From positions 2,395,603 to 2,459,602 of the forward strand of contig OX422197.1 of the NCBI GenBank assembly GCA_949130485.1: DNA of 64,000 bases, in the 5' to 3' direction. The position numbers and the translations under genes were made by a program. The notes beneath the pieces are model-generated. The model worked only from the letters and a program-made list of their open reading frames with translations. It was not told the DNA's origin and did not search any database. The stretch is from Agelas oroides (taxonomy: Eukaryota > Porifera > Demospongiae > Agelasida > Agelasidae). Shown here piece by piece: positions 14,051 through 27,437 of the stretch. The first letter of the stretch is position 1. The number at the start of each line of letters is the position of its first letter.

Positions 14051-15326
14051 TCTACTTCATTCCACCATTGCTCTTCTTGACTCTACTTGACTGTACTACA
14101 CTCTACCATGGCTGTACTGGGTTCTACTTAGCTCTACTACACTCTACCATGTTCTACTACATTCTACCAAGGATCTACTTGACTCTACATGACTCTACTT
14201 CATTCCACCATTGCTCTTCTTGACTCTACTTGACTGTACTTCACTCTACCATGGCTGTACTGGGTTCTACTTAGCTCTACTACACTCTACCATGTTCTAC
14301 TACATTCTACCAAGGATCTACTTGACTGTACATGACTCTACTTCATTCCACCATTGCTCTTCTTGACTCTACTTGACTGTATTACACTCTACCATGGCTC
14401 TACTTGGCTGTACCTGGCTCTACTACACACTGCCATGGCTCTACTACATTCTACCGAGGCTCTACTTGGCTGTACATGACTCTACTACATTCTTCACTCT
14501 CTACCATGACTCTACTTGGATGTACCTGTCTGTACTAAACTCTACATGACTCTACTACATTCTACCATGGCTCTTCTTGACTCTACTTGACTGTACTAAA
14601 CTCTACTATAGCTCTACTACATTCTACCAAGGCTCTACTTGACTCTACACGACTCTACTACTCTCTACCATGGCTCTACTTGGATGTACCTCTCTGTACT
14701 ACACTCTACCATGGCTCTACTACATTCTACCAAGGCTCTACTTGACTCTACATTCCTCTACGACATTCTACCATGGCTCTACTTGACTCTACTTGACTAC
14801 ACTAAACTCTACTTGACTACACTAAATTCTACTATGGCTCCACTACATTCTACCAAGGCTCTACTTGACTCTACACGACTCTACTACATTCTACCTTGGC
14901 TCTAATTGGCTGTAGCTGGCTCTCCTACACTCTACTATGGTTCTACTACATTCTACAATGGCTCTACTTGACTCTACACGTCTCTACTACTCTCTAACAT
15001 TACTCTACTTGGCTGTACCTGTCTGTACTACACTCTACCATAGTTGTACTACATTCTACCAAGGCTCTACTTGACTCTACATGACTCTACTACATTCTAC
15101 CATGGCTCTACTTGACTCTACTTGACTGTACTAAACTCTACTATGACTCTACTACCTTCTACCAAGGCTCTACTTGACTCTACACGACCCTACTACTCTC
15201 TACCATGACTCTACTTCGATGTACCTCTCTGTACTACACCCTACCACGGCTCTACTACATTCTACCAAGTCTCTACTTGACTCTACATTACTCTACGACA
15301 TTCTACCATGGCTCTACTTGACTCTA

Positions 15327-15371
15327 TGGAGTCAAGTAGAGCCGTGGTAGGGTGTCATGTAGAGTCAAGTA
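15327..15371 (-). repeat. 45-bp inverted satellite fragment, copy 3
   Basis: This is the third copy of the inverted fragment. The left junction has one substitution (CTATGGAG for CTATAGAG). The right junction keeps the 18-bp perfect palindrome AGTCAAGTATACTTGACT (15,363-15,380). The reverse-strand GCCGTGGTAGGGTGTC motif matches copy 2. As in copy 1, the forward version (ACACCCTACCACGGC) lies about 80 bp upstream. Confidence 0.93.
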
Positions 15372-18300
15372 TACTTGACTATACTAAACTCTACTATGGC
15401 TCCACTACATTCTACCAAGGTTCTACTTGACTCTACACGACTCTACTACATTCTACCTTGGCTCTACTTGGCTGTAGCTGGCTTTACTACACTCTGCCAT
15501 GGCTCTACTACATTCTACCAAGGCTCTACTTGACTCTACATGTCTGTACTTCTCTCTACCATGTTCTACTTGGCTGTACCTGTCTGTACTACACTCTACA
15601 ATGGCTCTACTACATTCTACCAAGGCTCTACTTGACTCTACATGACTCTACTTCATTCCACCATTGCTCTTCTTGACTCTACTTCACTGTACTACACTCT
15701 ACCATAGCTGTACTTGGTTCTACTTAGCTCTACTACACTCTACCATGGTCTACTACATTCTACCAAGGATCTACTTGACTCTACATTACTCTACTTCTTT
15801 CCACCATTGCTCTTCTTGACTCTGCTTGACTATACTACACTCTACATGGCTCTACTACATTCTACCAAGGTTCTACTTGACTCTACATTGCTCTACGACA
15901 TTCTACCATGACTCTCCTTGACTCTACTTGACTATACTAAACTCTACTATGGCTCCACTACATTCTACCAAGGCTCTACTTGACTCTACACGACTCTACT
16001 ATATTCTACCTTGGCTCTACTTGGCTGTACCTGGCTCTACTACACTCTGCCATGGCTCTACTACATTCTACCAAGGCTCTACTTGACTCTACATGTCTCT
16101 ACTTCTCTCTACCATGATTCTACTTGGCTGTACCTGTCTGTACTACACTCTACAATGGCTCTACTACATTCTACCAAGACTCTACTTGACTCTACATGAC
16201 TCTATTTCATTCCATCATTGCTCTTCTTGACTCTACTTCACTGTACTACACTCTACCATGGCTGTACTTGGTTCTACTTAGCTCTACTACACTCTGCAAT
16301 GGTCTACTACATTCTACCAAGGCTCTACTTGACTCTACATTGCTCTACGACATTCTACCATGGCTCTCCTTGACTCTACTTGACTATACTAAACTCTACT
16401 ATGGCTCCACTACATTCTACCAAGGCTCTACTTGACTCTAAACGACCCTACTACATTCTACCTTGGATGTACTTGGCTGTACCTGGCTCTACAACACTTT
16501 ACCATGGCTCTACTACATTTTACCAAGCCTCTACTTGACTCTACTTGTCTCTACTTCTCTCTACCATGATTCTACTTGGCTGTACCTGTCTGTACTACAC
16601 TCTACAATGGCTCTACTACATTCTACCAAGGCTCTGCTTGACTCTACATGACTCTACTTCATTCCACCATTGCTCTTCTTGACTCTACTTGACTGTACTA
16701 CACTCTACCATGGCTGTACTTGGTTCTACTTAGCTCTACTACACTCTACCATGGTCAACTACATTCTACCAAGGATCTACTTGACTGTACATGACTCTAC
16801 TTCATTCCAACTTGGCTCTTCTTGACTCTACTTGACTGTACTACACTCTACCATGGCTCTACTTGGCTGTACCTGGCTCTACTACACTCTGCCATGGCTC
16901 TACTACATTCTACCGAGGCTCTACTTGGCTGTACATGACTCTACTACATTTTTCACTCTCTACCATGACTCTACTTGGATGTACCTGTCTGTACTAAACT
17001 CTACATGACTCTACTACATTCTACCATGGCTCTTCTTGACTCTACTTGACTATACTAAACTCTACTATAGCTCTACTACATTCTACCAAGGCTCTACTTG
17101 ACTCTACACGACTCTACTACTCTCTACCATGACTCTACTTGGATGTACCTCTATGTACTACACTCTACCATTGCTCTACTACATTCTACCAAGGCTCTAC
17201 TTGACTGTACATTCCTCTACGACATTCTACCATGGCTCTACTTGACTCTACTTGACTACACTAAACTCTACTATGGCTCCAGTACATTCTACCAAGGCTC
17301 TACTTGACTCTACACGGCTCTACTACATTCTACCTTGGCTCTACTTGGCTGTAGCTGGCTCTACTACACTCTACTCTGTTTCTACTACATTCTACAAAGG
17401 GTCTACTTGACTCTACACGACTCTACTTCTCTCTACCATGACTCTACTTGGCTGTGCCTGTCTGTATTACACTCTACCATGGCTCTACTACATTCTACCA
17501 AGGCTCTACTTGACTCTACATGACTCTACTGCATTCCACCTTTGCTCTTCTTGATTCTACTTGAATCTACTACACTCTACCATGGCTGTACTTGGTTCTA
17601 CTTAGCTCTACTACACCCTATCATTGCTCTTCTACATTCTACCATGGGTCTATTCGCCTCAACATGACTCTACTACACTCTACCATGGCTCTACTTGGCT
17701 GTACCTGGCTCTACTACTCTCTGCCATGGCTATACTACATTCTACCAATGCTCTACTTGACTCTACATGACTCTACTACATTCTCCCATGGTCCTACTTG
17801 ACTCTACTTCACTCTACTACATTCTACCAATGCTCTACTTGGCTGTACCTGGCTCTACTACACTCTGCCATGGCTCTACTACATTCTACCGAGGCTCTAC
17901 TTGGCTGTACATTACTCTACTACATTCTTCACTCTCTACCATGACTCTACTTAGATGTACCTGTCTGTACTACACTCTACCATAACTCTACTACATTCTA
18001 CCATGGCTCTACTTGACTCTACTTGACTATACTACACTCTACTACGGTTCTACTGCATTCTACCAATGCGCTACTTGACTCTACACGACACCACTACACT
18101 CTACCATGACTGTACTTGGCTCTACCTATCTGTACTACACTCTACCATTGTTCTACTACATTCTTCCAAGGCTCTACTTGACTCTACATGACTCTACTAC
18201 ATTCTACCACGACTCTACTTGACTCTACTTGACTGTACTAAACTCTACTATGGCTCTACTACATTCTACCAAGGCTCTACTTGATTCTACACGACTCTAC

Positions 18301-18825
18301 TACTCTCTACCATGACTCTACTTGGATGTACCTCTCTGTACTACACTCTACCATGGCTCTACTACATTCTACCAAGGTTCTACTTGACTCTACATTGCTC
18401 TACGACATTCTACCATGGCTCAACTTGACTCTACTTGACTATACTAAACTCTACTATGGCTCCGCTACATTCTACCAGGGCTCTACTTGACTCTACACGA
18501 CTCTACTACATTCTTCCTTGGCTCTACTTGGCTGTACATTGCTCTACTACACTCTGCCATGGCTCTACTTGACTCTACACGACTCTACTACATTCTTCCT
18601 TGGCTCTACTTGGCTGTACCTGGCTCTACTACACTCTGCCATGGCACTACTACATTCTACCAAGGCTCTACTTGACTCTACATGTCTCTACTTCTGTCTA
18701 CCATGATTCTACTTGGCTGTACCTGTCTGTACTACACTCTACAATGGTTCTACTACAGTCTACCAAGGCTCTACTTGACTCTACATGACTCTGCTTCATT
18801 CCACCATTGCTCTTCTTGACTCTAC

Positions 18826-20176
18826 TTGACTGTACTACACTCTACCATGGCTCTACTTGGCTGTACCTGGCTCTACTACACTCTGCCATGGCTCTACTTC
18901 ATTCTACCGAGGCTCTACTTGGCTGTACATGACTCTACTACATTCTTCACTCTCTACCATGACTCTACTTGGATGTACCTATCTGTACTACACTCTACCA
19001 ATGCTCTACTACATTCTACCATGGCTCTACTTGACTCTCCTTGACTGTACTACACTCTACTATGGTTCTACTACATTCTACCAAGGCGCTACTTGACTCT
19101 ACACGATTCTACTACTCTCTACCATTACTCTACTTGGCTGTACCTGTCTGTACTACACTCTACCATAGTTGTACTACATTCTACCAAGGCTCTACTTGAC
19201 TCTACATGACTCTACTACATTCTACCATGGCTCTACTTGACTCTACTTCACTGTACTAAACTCTACTATGACTCTACTGCATTCTACCAAGGCTCTACTT
19301 GACTCTACACGACCCTACTACTGTCTACCATGACTCTACTTCGATGTACCTCTCTGTGCAACACCCTACCACGGCTCTACTACATTCTACCAAGTCTCTA
19401 CTTGACTCCACATTGCTCTACGACATTCTACCATGGCTCTACTTGACTCTACTTGACTATACTAAACTCTACTATGGCTCCACTACATTCTACCAAGGCT
19501 CTACTTGACTCTACACGACTCTACTACATTCTACCTTGGCTCTACTTGGCTGTAGCTGGCTCTACTACACTCTGCCATGGCTCTACTACATTCTACCAAG
19601 GCTCTACATTACTCTACATGTCTCTACTTCTCTCTACCATGATTCTACTTTGCTGTACCTGTCTGTACTACACTCTACAATGGCTCTACTACATTCTACC
19701 AAGGCTCTACTTGACTCTACATGACTCTACTTCATTCCACCATTGCTCTTCTTGACTCTACTTCACTGTACTACACTCTACCATGGCTATACTTGGTTCT
19801 ACTTAGCTCTACTACACTCTGCCATGGTCTACTACATTCTACCAAAGCTCTACTTGACTCTATATTGCTCTACGACATTCTACCATGGCTCTCCTTGACT
19901 CTACTTGACTATACTAAACTCTACTATGGCTCCACTACATTCTACCAAGGCTCTACTTGACTCTACATGACCCTACTACATTCTACCTTGGATGTACTTG
20001 GCTGTACCTGGCTCTACAACACTCTACCATGGCTCTACTACATTTTACCAAGCCTCTACTTGACTCTACATGTCTCTACTTCTCTCAACCATGATTATAC
20101 TTGGCTGTACCTGTCTGTACTACACTCTACCATGGCTCTACTACATTCTACCAAGTCTCTACTTGACTCTACATGA
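18826..20176 (+). repeat. Higher-order segment matching 3,041-4,390
   Basis: This is the partner of the 3,041-4,390 block at an offset of about 15,785 bp. Part of the same stretch (19,299 onward) also matches 11,327 onward at 7,972 bp and 21,117 onward at 1,818 bp. It therefore belongs to a family of at least four related higher-order segments in zone 1, with amplification at several scales. Confidence 0.75.
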
Positions 20177-23100
20177 CTCTACTTCATTCCACCATTGCTC
20201 TTCTTGACTCTACTTGACTGTACTACACTCTACCATGACTGTACTTGGTTCTACTTAGTTCTACTACACTCTACCATGGTCTACTACATTCTACCAAGGA
20301 TCTACTTGACTCTACATGACTCTACTTCATTCCACCATTGCTCTTCTTGACTCTACTTGACTGTACTACACTCTACCATGGCTCTACTTGGCTGTACCTG
20401 GCTCTACTACACTCTGCCATGGCTCTACTACATTCTACCGAGGCTCTACTTGGCTGTACATGACTCTACTACATTCTTCACTCTCTACCATGACTCTACT
20501 TGGATGTACCTGTCTGTACTAAACTCTACATGACTCTACTACATTCTACCATGGATCTTCTTGACTCTGCTTGACTGTACTAAACTCTACTATAGCTCTA
20601 CTACATTCTCCCAAGGCTCTACTTGACTCTACACGACTCTACTACTCTCTAACATGACTCTACTTGGATGTACCTCTCTGTACTACACTCTACCAAGGCT
20701 CTACTTGACTCTACATTCCTCTACGACATTCTACCATTGCTCTACTTGACTCTACTTGACTACACTAAACTCTACTATGGCTCCACTACATTCTACCAAG
20801 GCTCTACTTGACTCTACACGACTCTACTACATTCTACCTTGGCTCTACTTGGCTGTAGCTGTCTCTACTACACTCTACTATGGTTCTACTACATTCTACA
20901 AAGGCTCTACTTGACTCTACACGACTCTACTACTCTCTACCAATACTCTACTTGGCTGTACCTGTCTGTACTATACTCTACCATAGTTGTACTACATTCT
21001 ACCAAGGCTCTACTTGACTCTACATGACTCTACTACATTCTAACATGGCTCTACTTGACTCTACTTGACTGTACTAAACTCTACTATGACTCTACTACAT
21101 TCTACCAAGGCTCTACTTGACTCTACACGACCCTACTACTCTCTACCATGACTCTACTTCGATTTACCTCTCTGTACTACACCCTACCACGGCTCTACTA
21201 CATTCTACCAAGTCTCTACTTGACTCTACATTGCTCTACGACATTCTACCATGGCTCTACTTGACTGTACTTGACTATACTAAACTCTACTATGGCTCCA
21301 CTTCATTCTACCAAGGCTCTACTTGACTCTACACGACTCTACTACATTCTACCTTGGCTCTACTTGGCTGTAGCTGGCTCTACTACACTCAGCCATGGCT
21401 CTACTACATTCTACCAAGGCTCTACTTGACTCTACATGTCTCTACTTCTCTCTACCATGATTCTACTTGGCTGTACCTGTCTGTACTACACTCTACAATG
21501 GCTCTACTACATTCTACCAAGGCTCTACTTGACTCTACATGACTCTACTTCATTCCACCATTGCTCTTCTTTACACTACTTCACTGTACTACACTCTACC
21601 ATGGCTGTACTTGGTTCTACTTAGCTCTACTACACTCTGCCATGGTCTACTACATTCTACCAAGGCTCTACTTGACTCTACATTGCTCTACGACATTCTA
21701 CCATGGCTCTCCTTGACTCTACTTGACTATACTAAACTCTACTATGGCTCCACTACAATCTACCAACGCTCTACTTGACTCTACACGACCCTACTACATT
21801 CTACCTTGGATGTACTTGGCTGTACCTCGCTCTACAACACTCTACCATGGCTCTACTACATTTTACCAAGCCTCTACTTGACTCTACATGTCTCTACTTC
21901 TCTCTACCATGATTCTACTTGGCTGTACCTGTCTGTACTACACTCTACAATGGCTCTACTACAATCTACCAAGGCTCTACTTGACTCTACATGACTCTGC
22001 TTCATTCCACCATTGCTCTTCTTGACTCTACTTGACTGTACTACACTCTACCATGGCTGTACTTGGTTCTACTTAGCTCTACTACACTCTACCATGGTCT
22101 ACTACATTCTACCAAGGATCTACTTGACTCTACATGACTCTACTTCATTCCACCATTGCTCTTCTTGACTCTACTTGACTGTACTACACTCTACCATGGC
22201 TCTACTTGGCTGTACCTGGCTCTACTACACTCTGCCATGGCTCTACTACATTCTACCGAGGCTCTACTTGGCTGTACATGACTCTACTACATTCTTCACT
22301 CTCTACCATGACTCTACTTGGATGTACCTGTCTGTACTAAACTCTACATGACTCTACTACATTCTACCATGGCTCTTCTTGACTCTACTTGACTGTACTA
22401 AACTCTACTATAGCTCTACTACATTCTACCAAGGCTCTACTTGACTCTACACGACTCTACTACTCCCTACCATGACTCTACTTGGATGTACCTCTCTGTA
22501 CTACACTCTACCATTGCTCTACTACATTCTACCAAGGCTCTACTTGACTCTACATTCCTCTACGACATTCTACCATGGCTCTACTTGAATCTACTTGACT
22601 ACACTAAACTCTACTATGGCTCCACTACATTCTACCAAGGCTCTACTTGACTCTACACGACTCTACTACATTCTACCTTGGCTCTACTTTGTTGTAGCTG
22701 GCTCTACTTCACTCTACTATGGTTCTACTACATTCTACAAAGGCTCTACTTGACTCTACACGACTCTACTTCTCTCTACCATGACTCTACTTGGCTGTGC
22801 CTGTCTGTACTACACTCTACCATGGCTCTACTACATTCTACCAAGGCTCTACTTCACTCTACATGACTCTACTTCATTCCACCATTGCTCTTCTTGACTC
22901 TACTTGCCTGTACTACATTCTACCATAGCTGTACTTGGCTGTACCTGGATCTACTACACTCTGCCATGGCTCTACTTCATTCTACCAAGGCTCTAATTGG
23001 CTGTACATGACTCTACTACATTCTTCACTCTCTACCATGACTCTACTTGGATGAACCTGTCTGTACTACACTCTACCATGACTCTACTACATTCTACCAT

Positions 23101-23325
23101 GGCTCTACTTGACTCTACTTGACTGTACTACACTCTACTATGGTTCTACTACATTCTACCAATGCGCTACTTGACTCTACACGACACTACTACACTCTAC
23201 CATCACTGTACTTGGCTCTACCTATCTGTACTACACTCTACCGTTGTACTACTACATTCTTCCAAGGCTCTACTTGACTCTACATGACTCTACTACATTC
23301 TACCACGACTCTACTTGACTCTACT

Positions 23326-23340
23326 TGACTGACATTCTAC
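23326..23340 (+). other. Truncated-monomer junction ending zone 1
   Basis: The sequence TTGACTGACATTCTAC joins two monomers out of register. In the matching copy about 5,096 bp upstream (near 18,230) TTGACTG continues into TACTAAACTCTAC. Here it jumps straight to ACATTCTACC. To the left the sequence is zone 1 (homologous to 17.8-18.2 kb). To the right it belongs to zone 2 (homologous to 29.9 and 31.6 kb). It is therefore a breakpoint between two higher-order domains. Confidence 0.8.
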
Positions 23341-25845
23341 CAAGGCTCTACTTGACTCTACATGACTCTACTACATTCTACCATGGCTCTACTTGGCTGT
23401 ACCTGTCTCTACTACACTCTGCCATGGCTCTACTACATTCTACCAAGGCTCTACTTGACTGTACATGACTCTATACTGCATTCTACAAAGGCCCTACTTG
23501 ACTCTACTTCACTCTACTACACTTCACCATGGCTCTAAGTGTCTCTACTTGACTCTACTATACTCTACCATGTTCTACTACATTCTACCAAGGCTCTACT
23601 TGACTCTACATGACTCTACTACATTCTACCATGGCTCTACTTGACTCTACTTGACTGTACTAAACTCTACTATGGCTCTACTACATTCTACCAAGGCTCT
23701 ACTTGACTCTACAAAACCCTACTTCTCTCTACGATGACTCAACTTAGCTGTACCTGTCTGTACTACATTCTACCATGTCTCTACTACATTCTACCAGGGC
23801 TCTACTTCACTCTAGATGACTCTACTTCATTCCACCATTGCTCTTCTTGACTCTACTTGACTCTACTACACTCTACCATGACTGTACTTTGTTCTACTTA
23901 GCTCTACTACACTCTACCATTGCTCTACCTGACTGAACATGGCTCTACTACATTCTACCAATACTCTACATGACTCTACATGACTCTACTACATTCTACC
24001 ATGGCCCTATTTGACTGTACTTTACTCTACTACATTCTACCATGGCTCTATGTGGCTCTACTTGACTCTACTACACTCTACCATGGTCTACTACATTCTA
24101 CCAAGGCTCTATATCTACTTGATTCTAAATGACTCTAGTTCATTCTACCATGGCTTTACTTGACTCTACTTGACTGTACTACACTCTACTATGGTTCTAC
24201 TACATTCCACCAAGGATCTACTTGACTCTACTCGACTCTAATACTCTCTACCATGACTCTAATTGGCTGTACCTATCTGAACTACACTCTACCATGGCTC
24301 TACTTGACTGAACATGGCTCTACTACATTCTACCAATGCTCTACATGACTCTACATGACTCTACTACATTGTACCATGGCCCTACTTGACTCTACTTCAC
24401 TCTACTACAGTCTACCATGGCTCTACGTGGCTCTACTTGACTCTACTACACTCTACCATGGTCTACTACATTCTACCAAGGCTCTACTTGACTCTAAATG
24501 ACCCTGCTACATTCTACCACGGCTCTACTTGACTCTACTTGACTGTACTACACTCTACTATGGTTCTACTACATTCTACCAAGGCTCTACTTCACTCTAC
24601 TCGACTCTACTACTCTCTACCATGACTCTACTTGGCTGTACCTGTCTGTACTACACTCTACCATGGCTCTACTACATTCTACTTGGCTCTACTTGAATCT
24701 ACACAATTCTACTACTCTCTACCATGTCTCTACTTGGCTGTACCTGTCTGTACTACACTCTACCATGGCTCTACTACAGTCTACCAAGGCTCTACTTGAC
24801 TCTACATGACTCTACTTCATTCCACCATTGCTCTTCTTGACTCTACTTGACTGTGCTACACTCTACCATGGCTGTACTTGGTTCTACTTAGCTCTACTAC
24901 ACTCTACCATGGTCTACTATATTCTACAAAGGCTCTACTTGACTCTACATGACTCTATTACATTCTACCATGGCTCTACTTGGCTGTACCTACCTCTACT
25001 ACACTCTGCCGTGGCTCTACTACATTCTAACAAAGCTCTACTTGGCTGTACATGACTCTACTACATTCTACAAAGGCCCTACTTGACTCTTCTTCACTGT
25101 ACTACACTCCACCATGGCTCTACGTGGCTCTACATCTCTCTACTATACTCTACCATGGTTTACAAGGCTCTACTTGGCTCTACATGACTCTACTACATTC
25201 TACCATGGCTCTACTTGACTCTACTTGACTGTAGTAAACTCTACTATGGCTCTACTACATTCTACCAAGGCTCTACTTGACTCTACATGACTCTACTTCA
25301 TTCCACCATTGCTCTTCTTGACTCTACTTGACTGTACTACACTCTACCATGGCTGTACTTGGTTCCACTTAGCTCTACTACACTCTACCATGGTCTACTA
25401 CATTCTACCAAGGCTCTACTTGACTCTACATGACTCTACTACATTCTACCATGGCTCTTCTTGACTCTACTTCACTGCAATAAACTCTACTTGACTGTAC
25501 TAAACCCTACTATGGTTCTACTACATTCTCCCAAGGCGCTACTTGACTCTACCCGACTCTACTACTCTCTACCATGGCTAAACTTGGAGGTACCTGTCTG
25601 TACTACACTCTACCATGACTCTACTACATTCTACCATTGCTCTACTTGACTCTACTTGACTGTACTACTCTCTACTATGGTTCTACTACATTCAACGAAG
25701 GCTCTACTTGACTCTACTCGACTCTACTACTCTCTACCATGACTCTACTTGGATGTACCTGTCTGTACTACACTCCACCATCGCTCTACTGCATTCTATC
25801 AAGGCTCTACTTGACTCTACATGACTCTACTACACTCTACCATGG

Positions 25846-26090
25846 CCCTACTCGGTTGTATTTGGCTCTACCACAGTCTACAATGGCTGCACTTGACTCT
25901 ACTTGAATCGACTGCATTCTACAATCGCTCTATTTGAGTCTCCATAGCTCTACTAAACTCTACCATGGCTCTACTTGACTCTACTTGACTCTACTTGATT
26001 CGACTACACTCTACCATTCATCTACTTGGCTCTACTTTTCTCTACTCTACTGTACCATGGGTCTACTTGCATGGCACTCCTTTGCTCTAC
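25846..26090 (+). repeat. Divergent 245-bp variant block, copy 1
   Basis: This block departs from the monomer consensus more than any other part of array A but keeps its order between copies. It begins CCCTACTCGGTTGTA, then has ACCACAGTCTAC, TTGAATCGACTGC, TATTTGAGTCTCCATAGC, TTGATTCGACTAC, ATTCATCTACTTGG, the CTTTTCTCTAC motif, and ends ATGGGTCTACTTGCATGGC plus ACTCCTTTGC. Full copies lie at 25,846, 33,896, 35,900, 37,720 and 38,412. A short partial one is at 39,136, and one at 48,132 is cut off by array B. I see no coding or RNA signature in it. Confidence 0.9.
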
Positions 26091-26579
26091 TACACTCTAC
26101 CATGGCTCTACTTGACTGAACATGGCTCTACTACATTCTACCAATGCTCTACATGACTCTACATGACTCTACTACATTCTACCATTGCTCTTCTTGACTC
26201 TACTTGAGTCTACTACACTCTACCATGGCTGTACTTGGTTCTCCTTAGCTCTACTACACCCTATCATTGCTCTTCTACATTCTACCATGGGTCTATTTGC
26301 CTAAAGATGACTCTCCTACACTCCACCATGGCTCTACTTGGCTATACCTGGCTCTACTACACTCTGCCATGGCTCTACTACATTCTACCAATGCTCTACT
26401 TGACTCTACATGACTCTACTACATTCTACCATCGCCCTACTTGACTCTACTTCACTCTACCACAGTCTACCATGGCTCTACGTGGCTCTACTTGACTCTA
26501 CTACTCTCTACCATGATTCTACTTGGCTGTACCTGTCTGTACTACACTCTACAACGGCTCTACCACATTCTACCAACGC

Positions 26580-27437
26580 TCTACTTCACTCTACATGACT
26601 CTACTTCATTCCACCGATGCTCTTCTTCACTCTACTTGACTGTACTACACTCTACCATGGCTGTACTTGGTTCTATTTAGCGATTCTACACTCTACCATG
26701 GTCTACTACATTCTACCAAGGCTCTACTTGACTCTACATGACTCTACTACATTCTACCAATGCTCTACTTGGCTGTACCTGGCTCTACTACACTCTGCCA
26801 TGGCTCTACTACATTCTACGAAGGCTCTTGGCTGTACATGACTCTACTACATTCTACAAAGGCCCTACTTGACTCTACTTCACTCTACTACACTCCACCA
26901 TGGCTCTACGTGGCTCTACTTGACTCTACTATACTGTACTATGGTCTACTACATTTTACCAAGGCTCTACTTGACTCTACATGACTCTACTTCATTCTAC
27001 CATGGCTCTACTTGACTCTAGTTGACTGTACTACACTCTACCATGGCTGTACTTGGTTCCACTTAGCTCTACTACACTCTACCATGGTCTACTACATTCT
27101 ACCAAGGCTCTAATTGACTCTACATGACTCTACTACATTCTACCATGGCTCTTCTTGACTCTACTTCACTGCAATAAACTCTACTTGACTGTACTACACT
27201 CTACTATGGTTCTACTACATTCTACCAAGGCTCTACTTCACTCTACTCGACTCTACTACTCTCTACCATGACTCTACTTGGCTGTACCTGTCTGTACTAC
27301 ACTCTACCATGGCTCTACTACATTCTACGAAGGCTCTACTTGAATCTACACGACTCTACTACTCTCTACCATGACTCTACTTGGCTGTACCTGTCTGTAC
27401 TACACTCTACCATGGCTCTACTACATTCTACCAAGGC
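26580..27437 (+). repeat. 858-bp tandem duplication, first copy
   Basis: From the CTCTACTTCACTCTACATG unit at about 26,580 the sequence repeats at an offset of 858 bp. Rare markers are shared: ATTCCACCGATGC, TTTAGCGATTCTAC, GAAGGCTCTTGGC (a shortened monomer) and CTGCAATAAAC. I saw no difference between the copies by eye. The left flank differs (CTACCACATTCTACCAACG before copy 1, CTACTACATTCTACCAAGG before copy 2). Confidence 0.92.

Larger units (their letters stand above)
1..23331 (+). repeat. Array A zone 1 higher-order repeat domain
   Basis: Zone 1 is marked by variants that recur in fixed order and are rare or absent later. These are the GGATGTACTTGG unit followed by CTACAACACT (about 1,200, 4,202, 12,016, 13,861, 16,463, 19,988 and 21,806), the CTCTACGACATTC unit, the TAGCTGGCTC unit, and ACCCTACCACGGC. 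Local spacing of the CAACACT marker is about 1.8-3.5 kb, except for the 7.8 kb interval that contains the 2,656-bp duplication. Longer homologies have constant offsets: 3,041-4,390 matches 18,826-20,176 at about 15,785 bp, and 11,327-12,860 matches 19,299-20,850 at about 7,972-7,992 bp. The 11.3-14.0 kb and 19.3-22.0 kb parts each hold a local repeat of about 1,845 and 1,818 bp. Repeated kilobase-scale unequal exchange explains this pattern. Confidence 0.8.

Noticed and set aside
23469-23480. TATA-like sequence (CTCTATACTGCA) as a promoter
   Set aside because: It is one of many two-base TA gains in the core and has no associated gene or other promoter element.
25846-26090. Divergent block as an inserted SINE or other dispersed element
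   Set aside because: It keeps the 10-11 bp CTCTAC-like spacing throughout, with no A or B box, poly-A tail or flanking duplication. It is a diverged satellite segment.
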